Below, piece after piece: positions 19,396 through 28,561 of a DNA stretch of 47,729 bases; positions within the stretch are counted from its first letter, which is position 1; every line of letters starts with the position of its first letter. Source of the DNA: Desulfovibrio sp. DV (lineage in GTDB: Bacteria > Desulfobacterota > Desulfovibrionia > Desulfovibrionales > Desulfovibrionaceae); contig NZ_MLBG01000020.1 in NCBI RefSeq assembly GCF_001936595.1, positions 1 through 47,729 on the forward strand. Direction: 5' to 3'. Both the position numbers and the translations under genes were made by a program. Below the pieces are notes generated by a model, which had not been told where the DNA came from, did not search any database, and saw only the letters and a list, made by a program, of their open reading frames with translations.

Positions 19396-22152
19396 CTAGG
19401 GCAGAAACCGTCCGGTCACCGAGTTCGGGTCGGCCTTGAGCTGTTCGGGCGTGCCCTGGGCCACGATGCGCCCGCCAGCCTCGCCGCCGCCCGGGCCGAG
19501 ATCGATGACGTGGTCGGAAGCGGCCACGACGTCGGTGTTGTGCTCGATGACCAGGACGCTTGCCCCCTTGTCCACCAGCCGGTGCAAGACGGTGATGAGC
19601 TTGCCCACCTCCTGCATATGCAGGCCGGTGGTCGGCTCATCCAGGATGTAAAGCGCCCCGGGCAGGCTGCGCTTGCCCAGTTCCCGGGAAATCTTGATGC
19701 GCTGGGCCTCGCCGCCGGACAGGGTGGTGGCCGGCTGGCCCAGGTGCAGGTATTCCAGCCCCACCTCTTCAAGCACCTGCAGGCGGCGGTCGAGGACCGG
19801 GTAATTCTCAAAAAATTCCCGGGCCTGCCGCACGGTCAGATCCAGCACTTCGGCGATGTTTAAGCCCTTGTAGCGCACATCCAGGGTTTCGCGGTTGTAG
19901 CGCAGGCCCGAGCACACCTCGCAGGTGACGTAGATGTCCGGCAGAAAATGCATTTCCACCCGGATCTGCCCATCGCCGCCGCAGGCCTCGCAGCGCCCGC
20001 CCTTGACGTTGAAGCTGAAACGCCCGGGCTTGAAGCCGCGCCGCTTGGCATCCGGGGTGGTGGTGAAGATGTTGCGGATCTCGTCGAAAATCTTGGTGTA
20101 GGTGGCCGGGTTGGAGCGCGGGGTGCGGCCGATGGGGGTCTGGTCGATGCTGACGATCTTTTCGATCAGTTCGGCCCCCTCGATGCCGGCAATGGCCCCG
20201 GGCGCGTCCACCTTGATGCCCTTGGCCAGGGCCAGGTGTTTGTAGAGCGTGTCCATGATCAGAGAGCTTTTGCCCGACCCCGACACGCCGGTGACGCAGA
20301 CCAGGCAGCCAAGCGGAATGACGGCATCGATGTTTTTCAGATTGTTGGTGGACACACCGCGCAGGATAAGATTGCCCTTGCCGGTCCGCCGGGTTTCCGG
20401 CCGGGGGGAGACGGCGTCGCCGCGCAGGTATTTGCCCGTGAGCGAGGTGGGTGAGGCCAGCATGCCGGCCACATCGCCCTGGTAGACAATTTCGCCGCCA
20501 AGGCGTCCCGAGCCGGGGCCAAGTTCGATGATATGATCGGCGTTACGGATGGTGGCCTCGTCGTGTTCGACCACGAGCACCGTGTTGCCCCGGCCCTGGA
20601 GCTGGCGCAGGGTGGCAAGCAGGCGGTCGTTGTCCCGGGGATGCAGGCCGATGCTCGGTTCATCGAGCACATACGTGACCCCGACCAGACCAGAACCGAG
20701 CTGGCCGGCCAGCCGGATGCGCTGGGCCTCGCCGCCGGACAGGGTGGCCATGTTGCGCGACAGCGACAGATAGTCCAGGCCGACGCCGGACAGAAACTTC
20801 AAGCGATGGTTGAGCTCTTTTAACAGCGGCTCGGCAATAACCGCGTCCGAACCGGTGAAATCCAGGCCCGAGAGCCAGGGCAAGGCCCGGTCGATGGGCA
20901 TGGCGCAGAATTGGGCGATGTTCTGGTCCGCCACCCGCACGGCCAGCGATTCCGGCCGCAGCCGCGCCCCGTTGCAGGTGGGGCAGGGGCGCGACTGGCG
21001 GTAGCGGGCCAGCTCGTCGCGCCAGACCGTGCCAAAGGATTGCCCCTTTTCCAGCAGCCGGACCACGCCCTCCCAGCCAAACGCCTTGTCGCCGTAAAAA
21101 AGCGCCTCCCGGGCTGGGTCGGAAAAATCGGCCAGCCGGGTGCGAAGCGTAAACCCGTGGCGCACGCCAAGCTCTTCCAGGCGCTTGCTGTAGCGGGCCA
21201 GGGCCCGCTCGCTTTTCCAGGGCAGGATGCCTCCCTCGGCCAGGGACAGGCCCTTGTTGGGGGCTAAAAGCGCCGGCTCGAAATAGTCCACCGTGCCCAG
21301 GCCCGAACAGGCCGGGCAGGCCCCTTGCGGGCTGTTGAAGGAAAAGAGCTGGGGCGAGGGCGGCGGCACGCTGATTTTGCAGGTGGGGCAGGAGGAGGCC
21401 GTGGAAAAGATGCGGTCCTTGGCCTTGCCTTCGTGGTCGGCCACGTAGACCCGGCCCTCGCCCTGGGCCAGGGCCAGCTCCACCGAGTCGGACAGGCGCG
21501 AGCGGATGCCGTCCTTGACCACCAGCCGGTCCACCACCAGATCGATGGTGTGGCGCTTGTTTTTTTCCAGTTCCGGCAATGGCTCAAGCGGCACGACCAC
21601 GCCGCCGATGCGCACCCGGGCAAAACCCTGGCCCTTGAGCTTTTTGAGCCGGTCGGCGTGGGTCCCTTTCTGGTATTCGACCAGCGGGGCCAGCAGCAGC
21701 AGTTTGGAGCCTTCGGGCAGGGCCAGGATGTCGCTTATGATCTCATCGGCCGTGCGGGCGGTGATGGGTTCGCCGCAGCCCGGACAATGGGACTTGCCCA
21801 GGCGGGCGAAAAAGACGCGCAGGAAATCGTAGATTTCCGTGACCGTGCCGACCGTGGAGCGCGGGTTGCGGGTGGCAGTCTGCTGTTCCAGCGAGATGGC
21901 CGGAGACAGGCCCTCGATCTTGTCCACCTGCGGCTTGTCCATCTGGGGCAGGAATTGCCGGGCATAGGCCGACAGCGATTCCACGTAGCGTCGCTGCCCT
22001 TCGGCATAGACGATGTCGAAGGCCAGGGTGGATTTGCCTGACCCCGAAGGGCCGCACACCACGACCAGCTTGTCGCGGGGAATGTCCAGGGTGAGGTTTT
22101 TGAGATTGTGCTGGCGTGCACCTTCAATGCGGATACGGGGAGCTTCGCTCAT
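19396..22152 (-). CDS. uvrA: Excinuclease ABC subunit A
   Basis: A 918-aa UvrA, the damage-recognition ATPase of nucleotide excision repair. It has two ABC modules. In the first, Walker A is GPSGSGKST (residues 34-42), with signature LSGGEAQRI near 470 and [12 protein letters not shown]. In the second, Walker A is GVSGSGKSS near 620, with signature [12 protein letters not shown] near 809 and [12 protein letters not shown]. The two C4 zinc modules are at CPTC/CPAC (about 257 and 280) and CEAC/CEVC (about 722 and 745). The start is set at the second of two adjacent ATGs (22152), because GGAGG is only 1 nt from the first. The length is normal. No LexA-type box was noticed upstream. Confidence 0.97.
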   Translation of the reverse strand: MSEAPRIRIEGARQHNLKNLTLDIPRDKLVVVCGPSGSGKSTLAFDIVYAEGQRRYVESLSAYARQFLPQMDKPQVDKIEGLSPAISLEQQTATRNPRSTVGTVTEIYDFLRVFFARLGKSHCPGCGEPITARTADEIISDILALPEGSKLLLLAPLVEYQKGTHADRLKKLKGQGFARVRIGGVVVPLEPLPELEKNKRHTIDLVVDRLVVKDGIRSRLSDSVELALAQGEGRVYVADHEGKAKDRIFSTASSCPTCKISVPPPSPQLFSFNSPQGACPACSGLGTVDYFEPALLAPNKGLSLAEGGILPWKSERALARYSKRLEELGVRHGFTLRTRLADFSDPAREALFYGDKAFGWEGVVRLLEKGQSFGTVWRDELARYRQSRPCPTCNGARLRPESLAVRVADQNIAQFCAMPIDRALPWLSGLDFTGSDAVIAEPLLKELNHRLKFLSGVGLDYLSLSRNMATLSGGEAQRIRLAGQLGSGLVGVTYVLDEPSIGLHPRDNDRLLATLRQLQGRGNTVLVVEHDEATIRNADHIIELGPGSGRLGGEIVYQGDVAGMLASPTSLTGKYLRGDAVSPRPETRRTGKGNLILRGVSTNNLKNIDAVIPLGCLVCVTGVSGSGKSSLIMDTLYKHLALAKGIKVDAPGAIAGIEGAELIEKIVSIDQTPIGRTPRSNPATYTKIFDEIRNIFTTTPDAKRRGFKPGRFSFNVKGGRCEACGGDGQIRVEMHFLPDIYVTCEVCSGLRYNRETLDVRYKGLNIAEVLDLTVRQAREFFENYPVLDRRLQVLEEVGLEYLHLGQPATTLSGGEAQRIKISRELGKRSLPGALYILDEPTTGLHMQEVGKLITVLHRLVDKGASVLVIEHNTDVVAASDHVIDLGPGGGEAGGRIVAQGTPEQLKADPNSVTGRFLP

Positions 22153-22385
22153 CATGCCTCCAAACGTCTGCGTGGCAAGGAGGCAAAATAAGGACCCTGT
22201 CCGGAAAGGCAAGGGTCGTTTGACAAGACGCGGCCGGCAGGGCAGAGGATAAAGACTGGTATCTTCCTGTCTGCCCGGTGTTTTCAGGCGGAAATTGCGG
22301 CGGTGGTGTTGCGGTTAACAGTCGTTTACATTATGTCGGATTTGCCGGTGTCGCCATCCCGCGCGGCAGCGGCAAAGGAGCGACC

Positions 22386-23441
22386 ATGCGTTTTGAGGTC
22401 CCCTTTGTGCCCGAGGCGGCCTATGCCTCGCTGGTGGCCGGGCAGGCCCGTGCGCTGGAGGCCGTCTATTTCCGGCTCGGCCCGGAGACGCCGGACGCCC
22501 GGTTGCCGGGGCTGGCCGATCCCTCACCCATGGAACTGGCTGCCGGGCTGGCCGCCCTGCCCGACATCCCGCGCCTGGGCCTGTTAAACGCAGCCTTCCA
22601 TGCCCCGGATCTGCTTATTGGCGACGGGCTGCGCGATCTGGTCATGCTGCTTGACGGCTACCTGGCCGCCGGGGCCGTGACCGGCATCATCTACGCCGAT
22701 CAATACCTGCTCCAGGCCCTTTCCGACGCCTCCCCGGAGGTGGCCGGGGCGCTTTGCGCCATACCGAGCATCAATTTCCGTCTGGACAGCCTGGAGCGGG
22801 CCTCGGCCATCATCGAGGCAGCCGGCTCCACCCGCTTTCGGCCGCCGCCGTCGGTGATCCTCGACCGGGACAGCAACCGCCGGCCCGGCCATCTGGCCGC
22901 CATAACCCAGGGGCTGCACCGGCAGTGGCCGGGGATACGGGTGGGGGTGATGGCCAACGAGGGCTGTCTGTATGCCTGTCCCTACAAAACCGCCCACGAC
23001 GCCCATATCGCCTTGTCGCGGCTGGCGGCCTGCCGGGTGGGGCCGGACATCAACCGCGACCTGGGCTGTCTGCGCCGTTTCGCCGAAGACCCGGGGCGGA
23101 TGCTGGCCTCGCCGTTTATCCGGCCCGAGGATGTGGGACGACTGGAAGGAGTGGTGGATTTCGTCAAGGTCTGCGGGCGCAGCCGCACGGCCAGGGATTT
23201 GCGGACGATTGTGTCGGCCTATCTGGCCGGGCGGTATGACGGCAACCTGCTGTGGCTGCTCGATACCCTGGAAATTTTGTCGGATCGGTTTACCTGCGAC
23301 AACGCAGCCCTGCCTGAGGATTTCTTTGCGCGCACGGCTGATTGCTCGCGCCAATGCCGGGTCTGCGGCTATTGCCGCACGCTGGCTGACCGCCTGGTGT
23401 CGCGGCGCGACCCGGCTTTACCGCGCTATACGCCGGACTGA
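22386..23441 (+). CDS. Peptidase U32-like protein with C-terminal cysteine cluster
   Basis: A 351-aa protein. The start at 22386 is chosen for GGAG 6-7 nt upstream; the open frame extends 36 codons further without support. Features resembling U32/YhbU-UbiU-type TIM-barrel proteins are NEGCLYACPY near residue 190, which matches the NxGCxxxCPY box, and DFVKVCGRSRTARDL near 264, followed by AYLAGRYDGN. The C-terminal cysteines (TADCSRQCRVCGYC, about 316-330) could add metal or Fe-S ligands. Members of this group act in RNA hydroxylation, ubiquinone hydroxylation or proteolysis. The substrate here is unknown, and the family assignment is from motif resemblance only. Confidence 0.5.
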   Translation: MRFEVPFVPEAAYASLVAGQARALEAVYFRLGPETPDARLPGLADPSPMELAAGLAALPDIPRLGLLNAAFHAPDLLIGDGLRDLVMLLDGYLAAGAVTGIIYADQYLLQALSDASPEVAGALCAIPSINFRLDSLERASAIIEAAGSTRFRPPPSVILDRDSNRRPGHLAAITQGLHRQWPGIRVGVMANEGCLYACPYKTAHDAHIALSRLAACRVGPDINRDLGCLRRFAEDPGRMLASPFIRPEDVGRLEGVVDFVKVCGRSRTARDLRTIVSAYLAGRYDGNLLWLLDTLEILSDRFTCDNAALPEDFFARTADCSRQCRVCGYCRTLADRLVSRRDPALPRYTPD

Positions 23442-23453
23442 ACCGGGGTGAGG

Positions 23454-23480
23454 CCAAGGGCCGGGGAGACCGGCCCTTGG
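23454..23480 (+). terminator. Hairpin after the U32-like gene
   Basis: An 11-bp perfect stem (CCAAGGGCCGG at 23454-23464 with 23470-23480) with loop GGAGA. It begins 13 bp after the stop and lies 6 bp from the convergent lipoprotein stop. Confidence 0.6.
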
Positions 23481-23486
23481 GCAAGG

Positions 23487-23699
23487 TCAGGGATGGGCAA
23501 CCGGCGGCTGGAACGGACCGGGTGGGGCCTGTCCGGGCTGGTACGGGCCTTGGCCGGGTCCGGGCATTCCGGGCTGATGCGGGCCTTGGCCGGGCGCGGG
23601 CATTCCGGGCGGCGGCGGGGCGTGGCGTCGGGGCCCCGGACAGCCCATGGTCGTGGCGGCAAAGGCAATGAGCGCCAGAAGGCACAGCAGGCGTTTCAT
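23487..23699 (-). CDS. Small proline/glycine-rich lipoprotein
   Basis: A 70-aa protein starting at 23699 with GGAGG 6 nt upstream. It has a lipoprotein signal peptide (MKRLLCLLALIAFAATTMGC, cysteine at residue 20). The rest is almost only Pro, Gly, Gln and Met, built on a 12-residue unit (MPAPGQGPHQPG, then MPGPGQGPYQPG) that reflects a 36-bp imperfect DNA repeat near 23545-23615. Such tails usually span or decorate the periplasm. No specific role can be given. Confidence 0.65.
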   Translation of the reverse strand: MKRLLCLLALIAFAATTMGCPGPRRHAPPPPGMPAPGQGPHQPGMPGPGQGPYQPGQAPPGPFQPPVAHP

Positions 23700-23797
23700 G
23701 CGTCCTCCAGGGTTATGCCGCAAGCCACCCTTGCAGAAGGCACGAGGGGGCTGCGACACAACCCTTATAGCGGCAACGGCCCAAACTGCCAATGCAG

Positions 23798-23962
23798 CTA
23801 GAGCAGCGAACGCCGGCAAAATGACAGGAAATCCTCTTCCTCGTCTGTTTGCCCGGTGCGGGTTTCGTCGTCTGTCGGTCCGTTGACGTTTTCTTCCCGC
23901 CATACGCCTTCGGTCGGCTCAAAAAAACTGACACATTCCAGATGGATGCTTTGTGCGAACAT
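23798..23962 (-). CDS. Small acidic hypothetical protein (54 aa)
   Basis: It begins MFAQSIHLECVSFFEPTEG and is rich in Asp, Glu and Thr in its second half (DDETRTGQTDEEEDFLSF). The main support is a strong ribosome site (GGGAGG, 8 nt before the ATG at 23962) in an otherwise empty stretch, plus its position 98 bp upstream of the lipoprotein gene on the same strand. It has no signal peptide or membrane segment. The two could form an operon. Confidence 0.45.
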   Translation of the reverse strand: MFAQSIHLECVSFFEPTEGVWREENVNGPTDDETRTGQTDEEEDFLSFCRRSLL

Positions 23963-24308
23963 GGGCAAAACCTCCCTGCATGGGGCAGGCCTTGCAGAAT
24001 CCGTTCCACAAGCCGCCAAACCCTTCCGGCAAAGGCTCCGGGGCCCCCTCGTCCCATCTGCACCTGTGCCCTGGTGACCATGTCGCCGGATCGCTCCTGC
24101 CGGTTACCGGCCTAGACGTGGGCGTGGAAAAGGCTGCTCCCTTGGGATTGCAGCGGGAAAACGCCCCGATTCTCTGGCTGCCGGCCCGGGGCCAGGCCCG
24201 ATGCGAATCCGTGACAGCCGGCAGCAGGCATCCTATAAGGACCCTCGATTTGGTCTGTCAGGCCGCCTGCGTTCTTGCAATGACCCGTTACCGCTTGGAG
24301 GATCCCCG
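23963..24308. other. Leader region of the acid phosphatase, strongly structured
   Basis: 346 bp between divergent genes. GCTGCCGGC at 24177-24185 pairs with GCCGGCAGC at 24217-24225. The enclosed segment contains GATGCGAATCC, and a GGGAAAACG stretch lies just before at about 24155. The pieces faintly recall the core of cobalamin riboswitches, but the spacing is wrong. Another palindrome, CCGGTTACCGG, lies near 24101. No promoter was assigned. Confidence 0.35.
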
Positions 24309-25007
24309 ATGCGCCAGTTGAGCCGTTCATTTCTGCTGCTCCTGCTGCTCCTTTTGCCCCAGGCCGGCTGGTCCGGCGAGACACTGTTCGTCGCCCGGGA
24401 ACAGATTGATCTGGCCCGGTTGCTGCCGCCGCCGCCTGCCTTGGATTCGGCCTGGCAACAGCAGGAGATGGACCTGCTGGCGACCCTGCAAAAGGAGCGC
24501 ACGCCGGCCATGGAGGCTTTTGCCCAGGCCGATGCCGAGCGCTCCGTTTTCCGCTTTGCCGACGTCGTCGGCGACACCTTCACGGCGGCCAGGGTGCCCG
24601 TGGCCGCAGCCTTTTTTACGGCAGTCAAGGAAAACGGGGACGCCATCCTGGGGCAGGCCAAGAAGCACTGGGACCGGCCAAGGCCCTATGCCACCAACCC
24701 GGCAATCACGCCCTGTGTGCCCAAGCCCGGCAATGCCTCCTACCCCAGCGGCCACTCGACCTTTGCCACGGTCATGTCCATTGTCCTGGCCAACATGGTT
24801 CCGGAAAAACAGGTGCAGATTTACGAGCGGGCCGAGCGCTACCGGCTCAACCGCGAAATCGGCGGGGTGCATTACCCAAGCGACGTCGAGGCCGGACGGC
24901 TCTCCGGCACGGTCATCGCCGCCTTCCTGTTCCAGTCTCCGACCTTCCTCGAAGACTATGCCAAGGCCAGGGCCGAAGTGCGCCAGGCCCTGGGGCTCTC
25001 GCAGTAG
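24309..25007 (+). CDS. Secreted class A (PAP2-type) acid phosphatase
   Basis: A 232-aa periplasmic non-specific acid phosphatase of the PhoC/PhoN kind. A signal peptide (MRQLSRSFLLLLLLLLPQAG, cleavage near SGE) is followed by the three PAP2 motifs. These are K-x6-RP in KKHWDRPRPY (about residues 118-127), YPSGHST (about 144-150), and a variant of SRxxxxxHxxxD as NREIGGVHYPSD (about 180-191) in which the usual Ser is Asn. The catalytic His residues and the phosphate-binding Lys/Arg are present. The start is supported by GGAGG 8 nt upstream. It stands alone as a transcription unit. Confidence 0.9.
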   Translation: MRQLSRSFLLLLLLLLPQAGWSGETLFVAREQIDLARLLPPPPALDSAWQQQEMDLLATLQKERTPAMEAFAQADAERSVFRFADVVGDTFTAARVPVAAAFFTAVKENGDAILGQAKKHWDRPRPYATNPAITPCVPKPGNASYPSGHSTFATVMSIVLANMVPEKQVQIYERAERYRLNREIGGVHYPSDVEAGRLSGTVIAAFLFQSPTFLEDYAKARAEVRQALGLSQ

Positions 25008-25176
25008 TGTGCCGCCCGTTGGGGAGAAGCCGCGGCAACCGTCTTGAGCGGCCCAGGCAGACCTGTGCGGGGGAATCCGTGATGCAGAGGCCTGAGGCCA
25101 CGCGCCGGATCGAATCTGCCGGGCGCGTGCGGACCGTTGTTGCCTCTGGTCTTGGTCTGGCCGGGGGCGGGCGGAC

Positions 25177-26109
25177 GTGAGGCGGCCGGTGGTGCGGCGG
25201 CGGATCGTGGCGGCCTGGCTGCGGGGGGTGGTCCGGCTGGGCGGCGAGGCGATCAGCGCCTTTTTCCGTTCCGGCGGCCCGACCCAGGCTGCGGCCCTGG
25301 CCTTTTACGCCTTGCTCTCCTCCGTGCCGCTGCTCTTTGCCATGCTGGCCCTGTGCGGGGCCGTGGCCGGCGAGAGCTGGACCGGCCAGATGGCCCTTCG
25401 CCGCCAGTTGGCCGTCATCACGCCCTATATCGACGAGGTTCTGGTGTCCCGGGCCCGGCGGCTGTTGTGGGCTTCGGCCGGATTTTCCCTGGAGAGCGCG
25501 CTGTTTATTCTGTGGTCGTCGTGGCTGTTTCTCGGCGCGTTGCGACGGGCTTTGGCCCGGCCGTGGCGCGAGTCGCCGCTGCCGGGCCGCTCCCTGCTCG
25601 GGCGCGCCTTTGCTGCCCTGTGGGGCGCAGTGGCCGGGGTGCTCTTTGTGGGTGCGGTCACGGCGGCCATGTATCTGGCCTATCTGCCCCGCCTGGAGCC
25701 CCAGGGCAGCCTGTTGCGCCAGTGGTCGGCGCTGTGGGGCGTGGGCTGCCTGACCGGCATCTTTGCCGCGGCCTATCTGCTCTTTTTGCCGGGCCGGCGG
25801 CCGCTGCGGGCCATTGCCGGGGTCTCGGCCGGGCTGGCCGTGGCCGGCTGGGGGGTGAGTCTGACCTTTGCCGAACTGGTGGCGGTCCTGCCCCGCTATG
25901 AGCTGGTCTACGGGTCGTTAAGCGGCGCGGTGCTCTTTTTGCTCTGGCTAGATTACAACGCCTGGCTGGTGCTTATGGGGGCGTGGTTCCTGCATGTGTG
26001 GCAGCGCGACCACGCCCCGTCGGCCCTGCGCCGCCGGCTGTCCCCGGCCGGCTGGTTTGATCGGCTGCGCTCCGGCCGCCGCACCGGGCGAAGTGGGCCG
26101 GGCGCTTAA
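25177..26109 (+). CDS. YihY/BrkB-family inner membrane protein
   Basis: A 310-aa polytopic membrane protein with about six hydrophobic segments and the family hallmark near the N-terminus (AAALAFYALLSSVPLLFAM). Further family features are the YELVYGSLSGAVLFLLWLD stretch near residue 243 and a basic C-terminal tail. The family was once called RNase BN, but that was a misassignment and no enzymatic role is established. The start is a GTG at 25177 with only a weak upstream purine stretch, so the N-terminus is uncertain by a few residues. Its TAA shares TTAA (26106-26109) with the stop of the convergent queF. Confidence 0.88.
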   Translation: MRRPVVRRRIVAAWLRGVVRLGGEAISAFFRSGGPTQAAALAFYALLSSVPLLFAMLALCGAVAGESWTGQMALRRQLAVITPYIDEVLVSRARRLLWASAGFSLESALFILWSSWLFLGALRRALARPWRESPLPGRSLLGRAFAALWGAVAGVLFVGAVTAAMYLAYLPRLEPQGSLLRQWSALWGVGCLTGIFAAAYLLFLPGRRPLRAIAGVSAGLAVAGWGVSLTFAELVAVLPRYELVYGSLSGAVLFLLWLDYNAWLVLMGAWFLHVWQRDHAPSALRRRLSPAGWFDRLRSGRRTGRSGPGA

Positions 26110-26531
26110 CTTTTTTGGTAGGTTGCCGTCACCGAGATGGTGATGCCGCCCCGGGCCGCGAAATCGCCGGTCACTTCCATTTCCAGGGGGGAGGCCGCCT
26201 CCACGAGATCATCCAGAATGCGGTTGGTCAGGGTCTCCATGAAGGTGCCCTCGTCGCGGTAGCTGAAAAGATACAGCTTGAGCGACTTTGATTCGATGCA
26301 CAGCGTATCGGGCATGTAGCGGATGGAGATGGTGCCGAAATCGGGCTGGCCGGTTTTGGGGCAAAGGCTCGTGAATTCGTCGCTGGAAAAGGTCACGGTA
26401 TAGGGCCGGCCCGGAAAGGCGTTGGGAAAGGTTTCGATCAGCTCCGGCGATACGGTGTGGGGGTAGACCGTTGCGCCCTGGCCGAGGGTTTTGAGCGTGC
26501 TGACGTCATCTTTGGGAACCGGGTGCGACAT
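26106..26531 (-). CDS. queF: NADPH-dependent preQ0 reductase QueF
   Basis: A 141-aa unimodular (B. subtilis-type) nitrile reductase converting 7-cyano-7-deazaguanine to 7-aminomethyl-7-deazaguanine in queuosine synthesis. The nucleophile lies in SLCPKTGQPDF (C57, with D64), and the substrate/NADPH region is ESKSLKLYLFSYR (residues 80-92). At the position of the usual FHE motif the sequence reads FME (M98, E99), so the active-site His is replaced by Met. GGAG lies 7 nt before the ATG at 26531. The gene is divergent from queD and overlaps the stop of the YihY gene by 4 bp. Confidence 0.93.
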   Translation of the reverse strand: MSHPVPKDDVSTLKTLGQGATVYPHTVSPELIETFPNAFPGRPYTVTFSSDEFTSLCPKTGQPDFGTISIRYMPDTLCIESKSLKLYLFSYRDEGTFMETLTNRILDDLVEAASPLEMEVTGDFAARGGITISVTATYQKS

Positions 26532-26570
26532 GGGGAGTCTCCTTGACGGCCGGGTAGGGCCGTGGTTGTC

Positions 26571-26599
26571 TTGACACAAAGGCCCCGCCTCCATACCGT
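26571..26599 (+). promoter_or_regulatory. Promoter of the queDEC operon
   Basis: A consensus -35 TTGACA (26571-26576), a 17-bp spacer and TACCGT (26594-26599) lie about 39 bp before queD. No preQ1-riboswitch-like hairpin was noticed in the short leader. Confidence 0.55.
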
Positions 26600-26637
26600 T
26601 CCCGGCCCCGATGTTCAATGACCAGGGAGAGACCCCT

Positions 26638-27015
26638 ATGGCCCCGCTTTACACCATTGCCGTTTCCGGATCCTTCAGCGCCGCCCACCGCCTGCCCGAC
26701 CATCCCGGACCGTGCGCCGCCATGCACGGCCACAATTTCGAGGTCGTCGCCGAACTTGGAGCCAGCCGCCTTGTCGACGGCATGGTGGCCGATTTCATGG
26801 ACGTGCGCGCCGCCCTGGACGAGGCCTTTTCCGGCCTGGACCACGCCTGCTTAAACGACCATCCCGAACTGTCGCCGCCAACAGCCGAGGTCCTGGCCGC
26901 CTGGATTTTCGGCCGGCTTGAGGCCCGCCTTGGTAACGACCGGGTGCGCGTCCTTCGGGTGCGGGTCGAGGAAAGCAAGGGCCTGTCCGCCACCTACCGT
27001 AACGACCCATGCTGA
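26638..27015 (+). CDS. queD: 6-carboxytetrahydropterin synthase QueD
   Basis: A 125-aa PTPS-family enzyme that makes 6-carboxy-5,6,7,8-tetrahydropterin from dihydroneopterin triphosphate, the second step to preQ0. Zinc ligands are H17 (FSAAHRL) and H30/H32 (CAAMHGHNF). The catalytic Cys is C26, with D68-H69 (LDHACLND) and Glu near 111 in EESKGLSATY. The start at 26638 is chosen for GGGAGA about 10 nt upstream. It overlaps queE by 7 bp and heads the queD-queE-queC operon. Confidence 0.95.
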   Translation: MAPLYTIAVSGSFSAAHRLPDHPGPCAAMHGHNFEVVAELGASRLVDGMVADFMDVRAALDEAFSGLDHACLNDHPELSPPTAEVLAAWIFGRLEARLGNDRVRVLRVRVEESKGLSATYRNDPC

Positions 27016-27641
27016 AAGTCCACGAGATTTTTGCCAGCATCCAGGGCGAGTCGGGCTTTGCCGGCTGGCCGTGCGGTTTTTTGCGCCTGTCCGGCTGCAA
27101 TCTGGCCTGCTCCTGGTGCGACACGCTTTATGCCGGCGACTCTTTTGCCGAAATGGCCGTGGCCGACGCCGTGGCCGCCCTGGTCGGCCTGGACCTGCCC
27201 CTGGTCGAAATCACCGGCGGCGAACCGCTCCTCGCCCCTGAGACACCCGGCCTGGTGGCTGCCCTGGCCGACGCCGGCCTTACCGTGCTGGTCGAGACCA
27301 ACGGCAGCCTGGACATCAGCGGACTCGATGCCCGGGCCGTGGCCGTCATGGACGTCAAATGTCCGGGCAGCGGCATGGAAAGGCGAAACGACTACGCCAA
27401 TCTGGACCGGTTGCGGCCTCGCGACGAGGTCAAGTTCGTCCTGACCGACCGGGCCGATTACGAGTTCGCCCGGGAGATTGCCGCCCGGGTCTGGACCGGG
27501 CACATGGTGCATTTCTCGCCTGTTCCGGGCCGCCTGGACCCGGCCAGGCTTGCCGCCTGGATGGTGGCCGACAGGGTGCGCGCTCGGTTGTCCCTGCAAC
27601 TGCACAAATACATCTGGAGCCCCGATGCCCGGGGCGTATGA
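27009..27641 (+). CDS. queE: 7-carboxy-7-deazaguanine synthase QueE (radical SAM)
   Basis: A 210-aa radical-SAM enzyme that contracts carboxytetrahydropterin to 7-carboxy-7-deazaguanine. The 4Fe-4S motif is CNLACSWC (C30, C34, C37), the usual CX3CX2C form of this family. The start [20 protein letters not shown] is a textbook QueE N-terminus, ITGGEPLL (68-75) binds SAM, and VETNGSLD follows. The ATG lies inside the end of queD (queD TGA at 27013-27015), implying translational coupling. Confidence 0.96.
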   Translation: MLKVHEIFASIQGESGFAGWPCGFLRLSGCNLACSWCDTLYAGDSFAEMAVADAVAALVGLDLPLVEITGGEPLLAPETPGLVAALADAGLTVLVETNGSLDISGLDARAVAVMDVKCPGSGMERRNDYANLDRLRPRDEVKFVLTDRADYEFAREIAARVWTGHMVHFSPVPGRLDPARLAAWMVADRVRARLSLQLHKYIWSPDARGV

Positions 27642-27651
27642 GGGAGCGGCC

Positions 27652-28359
27652 ATGACCGCAGACACGCAGAAAAAAGCCGTGGTCCTTTTTTCCGGGGGCC
27701 TTGATTCCACCACCTGTCTGGCCGTGGCCCGGGAGCAGGGCTTTTTGCCCTGTGCCCTGAGCTTTGCCTACGGCCAGCGCCACATCGTCGAGATCGAGGC
27801 GGCCAGGCGCGTGGCCAAGGCCATGGCGGCCCATGCCCACCTGATCCTGCCCCTGCCCCTTGGGGCCATCGGCGGTTCGGCCCTGACCGCCGACATCGAC
27901 GTGCCCAAGGACCGCGACACGGCCGCCATGGAGTCCGAGATCCCGGTCACCTACGTGCCGGCCCGCAACACCATTTTCCTGTCCATGGCCCTTGGCTGGG
28001 CCGAGGTCCTGGGGGCCAGCGACATCTTTATCGGCGTCAACGCCCTGGACTATTCCGGCTATCCCGACTGCCGGCCGGAGTTTGTGGCCGCCTTTGAGGC
28101 CATGGCCAATCTGGCCGTCAAGGAAGCGGTGGAAGGGCGGCTTCATATCCGTATCCACACGCCGCTTCTAATGCTGTCCAAGGCCGAAATCGTGCGCCTG
28201 GGGACGAGGCTTGGCGTGGACTACGGCCTGACCCATTCCTGCTACGATCCCGACCCTGCCGGTCTGGCCTGCGGCCGTTGCGACAGCTGCCTGCTGCGCA
28301 AAAAGGGCTTCGAGGAAGCCGGCGTGGCCGATCCCACCCGCTACCATCCAGGGCTCTGA
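27652..28359 (+). CDS. queC: 7-cyano-7-deazaguanine synthase QueC
   Basis: A 235-aa ATP-dependent enzyme converting CDG to preQ0. The PP-loop is SGGLDS (residues 14-19). The zinc cysteines at the C-terminus are C197, C207, C210 and C213 (CYDPDP...CGRCDSC). FAYGQRH near 40 and [13 protein letters not shown] are conserved. GGGAG lies 5 nt before the ATG, 10 bp after queE, so it is the last gene of queDEC. Confidence 0.96.
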   Translation: MTADTQKKAVVLFSGGLDSTTCLAVAREQGFLPCALSFAYGQRHIVEIEAARRVAKAMAAHAHLILPLPLGAIGGSALTADIDVPKDRDTAAMESEIPVTYVPARNTIFLSMALGWAEVLGASDIFIGVNALDYSGYPDCRPEFVAAFEAMANLAVKEAVEGRLHIRIHTPLLMLSKAEIVRLGTRLGVDYGLTHSCYDPDPAGLACGRCDSCLLRKKGFEEAGVADPTRYHPGL

Positions 28360-28505
28360 TCCGATGCAGCGGGCGGGCAACCGTCCGCGACCGCCGGTCC
28401 CCGTCCGCTGCCAGCCTGGTTTTCCGCCAGCGCCGGGAGGAAACGCCTCGCCCGGGGTGCCCGCGTGGCCGCTGCCGATCCGGTTGCCGGCCTGTCCGTC
28501 GTCAT

Positions 28506-28543
28506 AAAAAAGCCGGCCTCCGTTGGGAGGCCGGCCTTTTTTT
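28506..28543. terminator. Bidirectional intrinsic terminator
   Basis: A 10-bp GC stem (28512-28521 with 28526-28535), loop GTTG, flanked by A6 on the left and T7 on the right. It lies between queC and the convergent PAS-like gene and should stop transcription both ways. Confidence 0.9.
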
Positions 28544-28561
28544 CTCTGGAGCGAGCCCGAT

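Noticed and set aside
23713-24081. A 122-codon minus-strand frame overlapping the 54-aa gene
   Set aside because: It lacks a ribosome site and overlaps in another frame the 54-aa gene, which has a strong one.
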